A stretch of 64,000 bases of DNA. Source: JAVBWO01 sp036677375. Lineage in GTDB: Bacteria > Bacillota > Dehalobacteriia > UBA4068 > UBA4997. Location: assembly GCA_036677375.1 (NCBI GenBank), contig JAVBWO010000001.1, positions 1-64,000 of the forward strand, in the 5' to 3' direction. The notes under the pieces were generated by a model. That model had not been told where the DNA came from and did not search any database. It saw only the letters and a list, made by a program, of their open reading frames with translations. Positions 25,946 through 33,311 of this stretch are shown here, in pieces (positions within the stretch are counted from its first letter, which is position 1; the number at the start of each line of letters is the position of its first letter). Made by a program: the position numbers and the translations under genes.

Positions 25946-27341
25946 GCAATATTTGGACGCAGTATGTACGGAGATCCGTTACCGCAAAGCCCATGCCGTT
26001 ATCCGGCAGGAAATAACGGGACATATTGCCGATTTGCAGGATGGCTTTATGGCGGAAGGAATGAGCGAGGAAGAAGCCGTCCGCGCCGCCATCAAAGCAA
26101 TGGGCGATCCCAAAGAGGTCGGCCACAAACTGCACCTTGCCCACAAACCTAAAACGGAATGGAGCATTTTGATTCTTCTCCTGCTTTTGGTGGGCGTCGG
26201 CTTCTTCACACTGATTCACTATCAAGGGTTAACGGGCAGTGCGGTCTATGGCAACCGGATTCTAAAACAGGGCATCGCGCTCTTGCTGGGAGGCGGTCTG
26301 GCAGCGCTGCTTTATTTTATCGACTACCACAAGCTGGAGAAGGCAGCTTTACCACTTTACCTTTTCGCGACCCTTTTACTGTTTTTGGGACAGACCTTCG
26401 GCCTCTCCTTAAACCAAAGAGGGAGATGGTTCTCTTTTTCATTCTTCAGCGTTGATATTACGGCCGTTGCTTTTTGCCTTTACCTTATTGCCTTCGCCGG
26501 CGTGGTTTTGCATGGATACGGCGAAAAGAGAACGGCTTCCCCTACGGCTGTACGTACTGGTTTGGTCTTTCACATCGTTCCGGGTAGTCATGCAAGTTTT
26601 GTTCTTCTCTGTTCTTTGGCCCTTTTTGCTTCGCTGCTGCTTTCCGCTTCTTCCCTCATAAACGGGATGTTCATGGGCTTCTCTTGTCTATCGATGCTAG
26701 CCGTTGCTTTTAAAAACCCGTCATACGGCGCAAACGGCCGCCTGCATCAGAAGCTTCTCTGTGGCAGTGTCGCCGGAGTTTTTCTCCTGGCAGTCTTCTT
26801 TATGATGAGCGGCGCCCCTTTTCTATGGCAGCGTCTCATGGCTTTTTTAAATCCTTTTGCTGACCCCGCGGGAACCGGTTATATGGGTGTGCAGATCCAT
26901 CATATTCTCAGTCAAGCGCAAGCACTGGGCAGCGTCCCACAGGACACGCTCTTCTTTACCGCCCAGGACGGCATAGCGCATCTTGTCTTACCAGATGCCA
27001 ATACAGGGCTGGTCTACACATACATCATCGCGGTTTTTGGTTGGCTCTTTGCCGTTGCTTTAGCCGCCGTGATCGGGCTTTTGCTATGGCGAATGGTTCG
27101 GGCCTGCTACTGTCTGCATGACGGCTACGCGCAATTATTAACAACAGGCATCATGACTTTTTTTGCTTTGCAGTTTCTCCTCAGCCTGTTAATGAATGTC
27201 GGCTTATTTCCCATCACCGGTATCAGCCTCCCCTTTATCTCCTACGGCGGCAGTATGATGGTAACGGATTGCGCTTTACTGGGCCTTTTCTTAGGGATTT
27301 ACCGCCGCAAGGATCTGATTGCCGTTACCGCGGCAGCCTAA
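25929..27341 (+). CDS. SEDS (FtsW/RodA/SpoVE) family protein with N-terminal prefix domain
   Basis: 470 residues. Residues 1-75 are a soluble charged HAAS-like 'permease prefix' domain (EEEAVRAAIKAMGDPKEVG), followed by about ten transmembrane helices of the SEDS fold: NQRGRWFSF, DPAGTGYMGVQIHHILSQ, and PFISYGGSMMVTDCALLG. SEDS proteins polymerise lipid II glycan. The extracellular motif that in RodA/FtsW reads like LPExHTDFIF is LPDANTGLVY here, with Gly360 at the place of the essential Asp. The TTG start at 25929 is 8 bases after GGAGG. It may be a non-catalytic paralogue. Confidence 0.9.
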   Translation: MNASVEQYLDAVCTEIRYRKAHAVIRQEITGHIADLQDGFMAEGMSEEEAVRAAIKAMGDPKEVGHKLHLAHKPKTEWSILILLLLLVGVGFFTLIHYQGLTGSAVYGNRILKQGIALLLGGGLAALLYFIDYHKLEKAALPLYLFATLLLFLGQTFGLSLNQRGRWFSFSFFSVDITAVAFCLYLIAFAGVVLHGYGEKRTASPTAVRTGLVFHIVPGSHASFVLLCSLALFASLLLSASSLINGMFMGFSCLSMLAVAFKNPSYGANGRLHQKLLCGSVAGVFLLAVFFMMSGAPFLWQRLMAFLNPFADPAGTGYMGVQIHHILSQAQALGSVPQDTLFFTAQDGIAHLVLPDANTGLVYTYIIAVFGWLFAVALAAVIGLLLWRMVRACYCLHDGYAQLLTTGIMTFFALQFLLSLLMNVGLFPITGISLPFISYGGSMMVTDCALLGLFLGIYRRKDLIAVTAAA

Positions 27342-27370
27342 ATTTAAATAAGATGCAGCTACTCTACCCG

Positions 27371-27409
27371 AAGGGACAAGGATGAGGGAAACCCGTCTTT
27401 GTCCCTTTT
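27371..27409 (+). terminator. Terminator of padR-SEDS operon
   Basis: AAGGGACAA / TTGTCCCTT with an inner GGATGAGGG-type stem and a TTTTC end, 30 bases past the SEDS stop. Confidence 0.8.
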
Positions 27410-27489
27410 CAGCCGCTTTTTCTCTTCGGTTTGATGCTGCGGCGATTCACAAAACGGTAAAACTTTACCTAAAACAGTGCCCCCCGTGG

Positions 27490-27518
27490 TTGACATCCCG
27501 TCCTAGCTGTATTATAAT
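27490..27518 (+). promoter_or_regulatory. Consensus promoter of the thiamine operon
   Basis: TTGACA (27490-27495), 17 bases, TATAAT (27513-27518), just upstream of the TPP riboswitch. Confidence 0.88.
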
Positions 27519-27535
27519 GTTTTTAATTTCATACA

Positions 27536-27628
27536 ACAGGGGTGCTTGCATGGGCAGGCTGAGAGTAGGCGGATTGTAGCTTTAACCCTTAAACCTGATT
27601 TGGATAATACCAACGTAGGGAGTAACAT
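27536..27628 (+). promoter_or_regulatory. TPP riboswitch (THI element)
   Basis: It contains the conserved GGGGTGC, GGCTGAGAGTAGGC, ACCCTTAAACCTGATTTGG and ATACCAACGTAGGGA segments of the thiamine pyrophosphate aptamer. It is followed by a terminator hairpin and the cytX-thiM-thiE-thiD genes, so high TPP should stop transcription. Confidence 0.96.
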
Positions 27629-27645
27629 TAATTTTAATTTTTAAT

Positions 27646-27683
27646 TAATGAGATATACCGAAATGGGATATCTCATTTTTTAT
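27646..27683 (+). terminator. Riboswitch-controlled terminator of the thi operon
   Basis: AATGAGATAT / ATATCTCATT stem followed by TTTTTATTTT, between the TPP aptamer and cytX. It is the likely OFF structure. Confidence 0.85.
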
Positions 27684-27727
27684 TTTATATCTATCGATAG
27701 ACTATAGCACAACGTAAAGGAGAAACT

Positions 27728-28936
27728 ATGCAAAACAAAACAACAAACTTGAGTCAGTTTATCCTCTGGTTCGGGGCGGCGGTTTCCATCGCCGAAATTC
27801 TTACCGGAGCCATGCTTGTCCCCTTGGGGCTTGCCAAAGGCTTTGCCGCCATTCTTACAGGACATATCATCGGCGCCGTCATCCTCTATTTGGCGGGTAC
27901 CATCGGCGCGCAAAGCAAGCTTTCCGCCATTGAGTCTACCCGCATTTCTTTTGGCAAATACGGCTCTTTCCTGTTTGCCGCTTTGAATATCATCCAGCTT
28001 TTGGGCTGGACCGCGGTAATGATCTTAAACGGTGCACAGGCCCTAAACGCCGTTTCCGGTAGTCTGTTTCATTTTACCAATGAAACCTTGTGGTGCATCA
28101 TCATCACCCTTCTGATTGCTTTATGGATTCTTTTAGGCATCAAAAGCTTCGCCAAAGTTAATCTGGTGGCAGTCAGCGCCCTGTTTGTTTTAACCGTCAT
28201 CTTGGGCATCACCGTTTTCAGTAAAAGCGGTGCCAATCTGCCTTCTTTTACGGAATCCATGTCTTTTGGCACGGCGGTGGAACTGAATGTGGCCATGTCC
28301 ATTTCCTGGCTCCCCTTGATCGCGGACTACACTAGGAATTTAAAGAAGGAAAGAACCGGTACCATATGTAGTATACTGGGCTACTTCTTAGGCAGCAGCT
28401 TTATGTTCCTCATCGGCTTGGGGGCTTCCCTCTACGCAGGAACTTCCGACATTGCCAGCATTCTTCTAGCCTCCGGTCTGGGCTTGGCGGCTTTTCTCAT
28501 TGTTCTGTTCTCCACTGTTACCACCACTTTTTTGGATGCCTATTCCGCGGGCGTCAGCTCAGCCAATTTCAGTAAAAAGATCAATGAAAAAGCCGCGGCT
28601 CTTATTGTCTGCGGCTTAGGCGCGGTGCTGGCCATCTTTGTACCCATGAGCCAGTATGAAAATTTCCTTTATCTCATCGGTTCCGTTTTCGCACCGCTCT
28701 TTGCCATTCTGTTGACGGAATATTTTATTTTGAAGATTAAATCCGTCAACGATCACCAGCTTCTTAACATGAAAAACATCTTAATCTGGCTTTTGGGTTT
28801 TGTTGCTTACCGGCTCCTGGTGCCTTACGATTTCATTTTGGGAATCACCTTGCCGGTGATGGTCGGCGTCAGCCTTGTATGCATTTTCATTACTTTTATT
28901 AATGGAGGAGTCAAATCATGTTCGAAAAGATCTTAA
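27728..28936 (+). CDS. cytX: NCS1-family hydroxymethylpyrimidine transporter
   Basis: 402-residue membrane protein with about 12 helices, of the nucleobase:cation symporter-1 family. The start NLSQFILWFGAAVSIAEILTGAML is typical of CytX, the putative HMP importer found in TPP-controlled operons. The assignment rests on family pattern plus position directly behind a TPP riboswitch and before thiM. The start follows AAAGGAG. It overlaps thiM by 19 bases. Confidence 0.9.
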   Translation: MQNKTTNLSQFILWFGAAVSIAEILTGAMLVPLGLAKGFAAILTGHIIGAVILYLAGTIGAQSKLSAIESTRISFGKYGSFLFAALNIIQLLGWTAVMILNGAQALNAVSGSLFHFTNETLWCIIITLLIALWILLGIKSFAKVNLVAVSALFVLTVILGITVFSKSGANLPSFTESMSFGTAVELNVAMSISWLPLIADYTRNLKKERTGTICSILGYFLGSSFMFLIGLGASLYAGTSDIASILLASGLGLAAFLIVLFSTVTTTFLDAYSAGVSSANFSKKINEKAAALIVCGLGAVLAIFVPMSQYENFLYLIGSVFAPLFAILLTEYFILKIKSVNDHQLLNMKNILIWLLGFVAYRLLVPYDFILGITLPVMVGVSLVCIFITFINGGVKSCSKRS

Positions 28937-29742
28937 AGAATGTCGTGGCAACTACTCCTTTGGTACACCACATCACAAATTACGTGACGGTCAACGACTG
29001 TGCCAATATGACCCTGGCCTGCGGCGGTTCGCCCACCATGGCGGACGATATCAGGGAAGTCGCGGATATCACCGCTATCTGTAACAGTCTGGTGATCAAT
29101 ATCGGCACCTTGAATGAACAGCTCATCCGTTCCATGTTTGCCGCCGGCGAAAAAGCCAACGCACTGGGGCATCCGGTTATTTTAGACCCCGTGGGAGCAG
29201 GCGCTTCGCCGCTGCGCACCGATACCATATTCAAGCTGCTGGAGAAAATCAAATTCAGCGTGATTCGGGGCAATATCTCGGAGATCAAAACCGTCTATGC
29301 CGGCAGCGGCAGCACCAGGGGCGTAGATGCCGCTGCCGGTGACGCTGTAACGGAAAAAACCCTTGACGCGGTCATCGCATTCATGCAAGAATTAAGTCAA
29401 AAGACCGGCGCGGTCATTGCCATAACCGGTGCCATCGACCTGGTGGCTGACGCCCGTCGCGCTTATATCATCCAAAACGGCCATGCCATGATGTCGAAAA
29501 TCACCGGCTCCGGCTGCATGCTTACTTCGGTTATCGGCGCATACTGTGGCGCCAATCCCGAAAATGTTTTAGAAAGCACTGCCGCGGCCCTTTGCGCCAT
29601 GGGACTCTGCGGGGAAATCGCCTATGAAAAGACCATGCAAACCAAAGGCGGCACCGCCTCCTTCCGCACCTATCTCATTGACGCTATGAGCAAAATGGAT
29701 TGGCCTACCCTCAAGGGAGGCATGAAAATTGAAACTCGATAG
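28918..29742 (+). CDS. thiM: Hydroxyethylthiazole kinase
   Basis: 274-residue ribokinase-like kinase that phosphorylates salvaged hydroxyethylthiazole. Motifs include PLVHHITNYVTVNDCANMTLACGGSP-like substrate-site residues (about 15-40), DPVGAGASPLRT (about 83-94), and the catalytic-site ITGSGCMLTSVIGA (about 195-208). GGAGGAGTC precedes the ATG. It lies between cytX and thiE with overlaps on both sides. Confidence 0.96.
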   Translation: MFEKILKNVVATTPLVHHITNYVTVNDCANMTLACGGSPTMADDIREVADITAICNSLVINIGTLNEQLIRSMFAAGEKANALGHPVILDPVGAGASPLRTDTIFKLLEKIKFSVIRGNISEIKTVYAGSGSTRGVDAAAGDAVTEKTLDAVIAFMQELSQKTGAVIAITGAIDLVADARRAYIIQNGHAMMSKITGSGCMLTSVIGAYCGANPENVLESTAAALCAMGLCGEIAYEKTMQTKGGTASFRTYLIDAMSKMDWPTLKGGMKIETR

Positions 29743-30370
29743 CGCCGCCTTGCTCCTTTATGTGGTTACCGACAGGAGTTGGCTGGGCGGCAACTCTTTC
29801 TTAGATCAGTTGGAAGAAACGCTGCGAGCTGGGGCCACTTTTTTGCAGCTCCGGGAAAAGGAGCTGCCCTATGAGGAATTCCTGGCGGAGGCTCAAAAGG
29901 TCAAAAAGCTGACCGTCCGTTACCAAGTTCCTTTCCTGATCAACGATTCCGTAGAGGTAGCTTTGGCCTGTGACGCCCACGGCATTCATATCGGTCAGGA
30001 GGACAGGTCGGCCTCAGAAGTACGAAGCTTAATGGGTCCGGACAAAATCTTAGGCGTATCCGTCCAGACGGTGGCTCAGGCCATTCAAGCAGAACAAGAC
30101 GGCGCCGACTATCTGGGCGTAGGCGCCGTCTTCAGCACCGATACTAAAAAAGACGCGGTGGACGTTCCCTTTGCCGTTTTAAAAGAGATCTGCCAGAGCG
30201 TCCGCATTCCCGTGATCGCCATCGGCGGCATCCATCAAAACAATATGATGCAATTAAAAGGCAGTGGCGTCGCCGGTGTTGCCGTGATCTCGGCCATCTT
30301 CGCCCAGCCCGATATCTCGGCGGCCACCCGACAGCTGGCACGCTTGGCGAAGGAGATGATTACCTCATGA
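29729..30370 (+). CDS. thiE: Thiamine-phosphate synthase
   Basis: 213-residue TIM barrel that couples HMP-PP with HET-P to give thiamine phosphate. Visible motifs are TFLQLREKELPYEEFL, INDSVEVALACDAHGIHIGQED, LGVSVQTVAQA, YLGVGAVFSTDTK and AIGGI. A TTG start 8 bases after GGGAGG overlaps the thiM stop. Its own stop overlaps the next ATG (ATGA). Confidence 0.96.
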   Translation: MKLDSAALLLYVVTDRSWLGGNSFLDQLEETLRAGATFLQLREKELPYEEFLAEAQKVKKLTVRYQVPFLINDSVEVALACDAHGIHIGQEDRSASEVRSLMGPDKILGVSVQTVAQAIQAEQDGADYLGVGAVFSTDTKKDAVDVPFAVLKEICQSVRIPVIAIGGIHQNNMMQLKGSGVAGVAVISAIFAQPDISAATRQLARLAKEMITS

Positions 30371-31011
30371 ACCGCTATGCCATTTTCGATCTGGACGGCA
30401 CCTTACTGGATTCCATGTCCATCTGGGACAATATTGGCGCCAATTTCTTAAAAAGCAAAGGCATCAACCCGCCGCCGGAACTGAACCAAGCATTGCGAGA
30501 TTTGAGTCTGGAACAGTCGGCTCAGTATTTTATCAACCGTTTCGGCATGCCCGAGCCGGTTCAGGTTATCATGGCTGACATCTTGCAGATGGTACGGGAT
30601 CAATATTATTACCAGGTGCCGCTCAAGCCAACCGTTCCCGCTTTTTTAGAGCATTTGAAAAAGCGCCGCGTCAGAATGGCCATCGCCACCGCGTCGGAAC
30701 AAGGTCATGTGGTAGCAGCACTGGACCGGCTCAAGGCATTGGATTACTTTGAATTTATCCTCACCTGTAACGAGCTGGGCGTGGGCAAGGATGACCCAAC
30801 CATTTTTCTGGCCGCCGCTCAAAGATGGAAGGCGTCCCCTGGAGAGATCACCGTATTTGAAGACGCCCTCTACGCCATCCGCACCACCAAAAAAGCGGGT
30901 TTTTATACCGTGGGCGTTTTTGATGCTTATGCAGTGCGGGAAGCAGCGGAGATCAAAAAGACCTGCGACCGCTATATCATGGATTTTGCCGAGCTGATCC
31001 AAGAGGATTAA
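30367..31011 (+). CDS. HAD-superfamily (subfamily IA) phosphatase in the thi operon
   Basis: 214-residue haloacid-dehalogenase-like hydrolase. Motif I DLDGTLLDS with the nucleophile Asp8, a helical cap (about 15-85), motif II near IATASEQ, and motif IV EDALYAIRTTKKAGF. It overlaps thiE by 4 bases, is co-directional with it and precedes thiD, so it is very likely co-transcribed. A role as thiamine-monophosphate or HMP-phosphate phosphatase would suit the operon, but that is inference; HAD enzymes are often broad. Confidence 0.9.
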   Translation: MNRYAIFDLDGTLLDSMSIWDNIGANFLKSKGINPPPELNQALRDLSLEQSAQYFINRFGMPEPVQVIMADILQMVRDQYYYQVPLKPTVPAFLEHLKKRRVRMAIATASEQGHVVAALDRLKALDYFEFILTCNELGVGKDDPTIFLAAAQRWKASPGEITVFEDALYAIRTTKKAGFYTVGVFDAYAVREAAEIKKTCDRYIMDFAELIQED

Positions 31012-31165
31012 AACAGAGGCCAGTTAAATTTATTATAGAGAATCCCTTTGCCGCCATACTCTACCCAACATGCCAAAACTCAACAGCAAAGAGGACTTAG
31101 AGCGAGAAGCGCGGCAAACCATTCGTAATCATGAAATACCGAAAGCAAGAAACGAGGCAAATTGG

Positions 31166-31948
31166 ATGAAAAAAGTATTGAGCATTGCCGGTTCCGACTG
31201 TAGCGGCGGCGCCGGCATCCAGGCGGATATCAAAACCATCACCGCTCATAAATTGTATGCCATGACTGCCATCACTGCTTTAACAGCACAGAACACCACC
31301 GGCGTTTTCGGGGTCTTTGAGACGCCGACGGATTTTGTCGGTCAGCAGATCGACGCCGTGATGACGGATATTTTTCCCGACAGCGTTAAGGTCGGCATGG
31401 TTTCCTCCGCTCAGATCATTGAGGTGATAGCGGCAAAGCTTAGGCAGTATCAGGCCAAAAATATCGTGGTAGATCCCGTGATGGTCGCGACCAGCGGCAG
31501 CAAGCTTCTGAATGATGATGCCCTGGATGCCTTAACCCGGCAACTGCTTCCTCTGGCAGATGTGATCACCCCTAATGTCCCAGAGGCGGAATGCCTAGCC
31601 GAAATGATCATCCGCAGCAAAGCGGACATGGAGCGAGCCGCATTGATCATTGCCCAACATTACGAAGGCAATATTCTCATCAAAGGCGGCCATCTGGCCG
31701 ACACCGCCGATGACCTGCTTTATAGCCACGGCAGCCTCATTTGGTTTCCCGGTGAGAAAATCAAAAATCCCAATACCCATGGCACCGGCTGCACTCTCTC
31801 TTCCGCCATTGCCTGTAACCTGGCCTTAGGATTGGATGTGCCGGGAAGCATCCAAAATGCCAAAGCTTATATCACCGGCGCTCTCCGGGCGGGATTGGAC
31901 TTGGGACAAGGCAGCGGGCCTTTAAACCATTGCTTTGCTATGGCATAA
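31166..31948 (+). CDS. thiD: Hydroxymethylpyrimidine (phosphate) kinase
   Basis: 260-residue ribokinase-family enzyme that phosphorylates HMP and HMP-P. Motifs: VLSIAGSDCSGGAGIQADIKT at the N-terminus, VDPVMVATSGSKLL, and NTHGTGCTLSSAIA with the catalytic Cys loop. The ATG at 31166 follows GAGG at 8 bases. The frame is open upstream for 32 codons but the extension does not look like ThiD. It is the last gene of the thi operon. Confidence 0.95.
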   Translation: MKKVLSIAGSDCSGGAGIQADIKTITAHKLYAMTAITALTAQNTTGVFGVFETPTDFVGQQIDAVMTDIFPDSVKVGMVSSAQIIEVIAAKLRQYQAKNIVVDPVMVATSGSKLLNDDALDALTRQLLPLADVITPNVPEAECLAEMIIRSKADMERAALIIAQHYEGNILIKGGHLADTADDLLYSHGSLIWFPGEKIKNPNTHGTGCTLSSAIACNLALGLDVPGSIQNAKAYITGALRAGLDLGQGSGPLNHCFAMA

Positions 31949-31991
31949 CCTTAAAAATTTCAAACCATAAAAAAATGGAATAAGAAATAGC

Positions 31992-32022
31992 AAAGAGCTG
32001 AGAAATGACTTCTCAGCTCTTT
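31992..32022. terminator. Bidirectional terminator between thiD and the CapA-like gene
   Basis: AAAGAGCTGAGAA / TTCTCAGCTCTTT with a short loop, T-rich on the plus side and A-rich on the other. It serves thiD on the plus strand and the gene ending at 32052 on the minus strand. Confidence 0.88.
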
Positions 32023-32051
32023 TAATATGCCTTGATTGAAAATGATGGATT

Positions 32052-33263
32052 CTATTCGTCTGTCCAATGAAGGAATTCAGGAGGGATGGTATCTGTAATA
32101 AGCTTTTTCAGGTAAGCATAGGAAAAATTCGAATTTTTGGCCCGAATGCCGTGCTCGGAAGCCAGCTCCTCTGAATAGGAATCCCAGGGGATGACCCGGA
32201 CATTGCTGTATTCTGTGCCGTACTGGGTCACCAAAGGAACAAAAGATATCTCGCCCAAGGTTACCGTTTTTTGCTCGGGATCAAAGATAAGCTGTGCCCG
32301 CCCCATCCCGCCCAACATAGCGGCGCTCTTGTTCTGTGCTGAAACCAGGTTGCCTAAAGAATAAAAAACCAAAGTCTTGCCGCCGTCCGGCCGCTCTAAA
32401 ATCTCCATAGTCTGTATGACATGGGGATGGGTCCCAATGACCACATCCACCCCCAGATCCGCTAAATATTTTGCCAGATCTTTTTGTTCCTGGCTGGGGG
32501 TCATTTGATATTCGTTGCCCCAATGCATGCTGACTAAGACGATATCCGCCGTTTCCTTTGCCTGTAGAACCTGTTCCTTTATTTTTTCTTTATCGATATA
32601 CGAGATCTGCAACGAACTGCCTTCCGGTAAAAACAAGCCGTTGGTACCATAGGTATAGGCCAAAAGGGCCACCTTTACGCCTTTTACCTCTAGTGTGGGG
32701 GTATCGGCCGCCGCCTTCTCATCCATGGCGACCCCGGCCAGAGCAATATCTTTTTTACCCAGCCAGAATCTTAAGGTGGCATCCATTCCCTCGCTGCCTT
32801 TATCTAAGATATGATTGTTGGCATGGCTGATCAGGTTGAACCCCATATCATAAAGCTGGTCGCCCACTTCTTGCGGAGAATTGAACATCGGATAAGAAGA
32901 GACACCGAGGGCCGCTCCGCCCAGGGGCGTTTCCTGATTGACAAAGGCTAAATCGGACCGGCTCACATAAGGCGCCAGCAAAGTATAAACGGCGGAAAAA
33001 TCATAACCGTCGCCGCCAGAGGCCGCTTTGGCCTCACGGTAAATGGGTCCATGTATCAGATCGTCCCCCACCGCCACCAGATTCAGGGTAACAGGAGGTA
33101 AGGGCGACTGCTTGCTGACCTCCTGGGACGTTTGGTCACTGTTATCGGATGCCGGCGACTCTTCACCTGTGTCGGAAGCGCAGCCGGTACTGCAAATTGT
33201 CACACACAGCAAAAGCAGGCACAATAAAAGGATGCTCCACTTTGTTTTTATTATTTTTCTCAT
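32052..33263 (-). CDS. CapA-family (PGA_cap) lipoprotein
   Basis: 403 residues. A lipoprotein signal peptide ends in CSTGC (lipid Cys28), then a Ser/Asp/Gln-rich linker, then a CapA-like metallophosphoesterase fold (about 58-370): AVGDDLIHG, FVNQETPLGG, NLISHANNHILDKG, VSMHWGNEY and VVIGTHPHVIQ. Family members act in poly-gamma-glutamate capsule formation or as cell-surface phosphatases. No pgsB/C synthase genes are nearby, so capsule synthesis is not supported. Outer face of the cytoplasmic membrane is the likely location. Confidence 0.9.
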   Translation of the reverse strand: MRKIIKTKWSILLLCLLLLCVTICSTGCASDTGEESPASDNSDQTSQEVSKQSPLPPVTLNLVAVGDDLIHGPIYREAKAASGGDGYDFSAVYTLLAPYVSRSDLAFVNQETPLGGAALGVSSYPMFNSPQEVGDQLYDMGFNLISHANNHILDKGSEGMDATLRFWLGKKDIALAGVAMDEKAAADTPTLEVKGVKVALLAYTYGTNGLFLPEGSSLQISYIDKEKIKEQVLQAKETADIVLVSMHWGNEYQMTPSQEQKDLAKYLADLGVDVVIGTHPHVIQTMEILERPDGGKTLVFYSLGNLVSAQNKSAAMLGGMGRAQLIFDPEQKTVTLGEISFVPLVTQYGTEYSNVRVIPWDSYSEELASEHGIRAKNSNFSYAYLKKLITDTIPPEFLHWTDE

Positions 33264-33311
33264 TTAACCAAAGAACCTTTCCTCATTTGCTCGTTAGTAG
33301 ACAATAAAAGT

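Noticed and set aside
32052..33263. Poly-gamma-glutamate capsule locus
   Set aside because: Only a CapA-like protein is present; no PgsB/CapB or PgsC/CapC synthase genes occur in the window.
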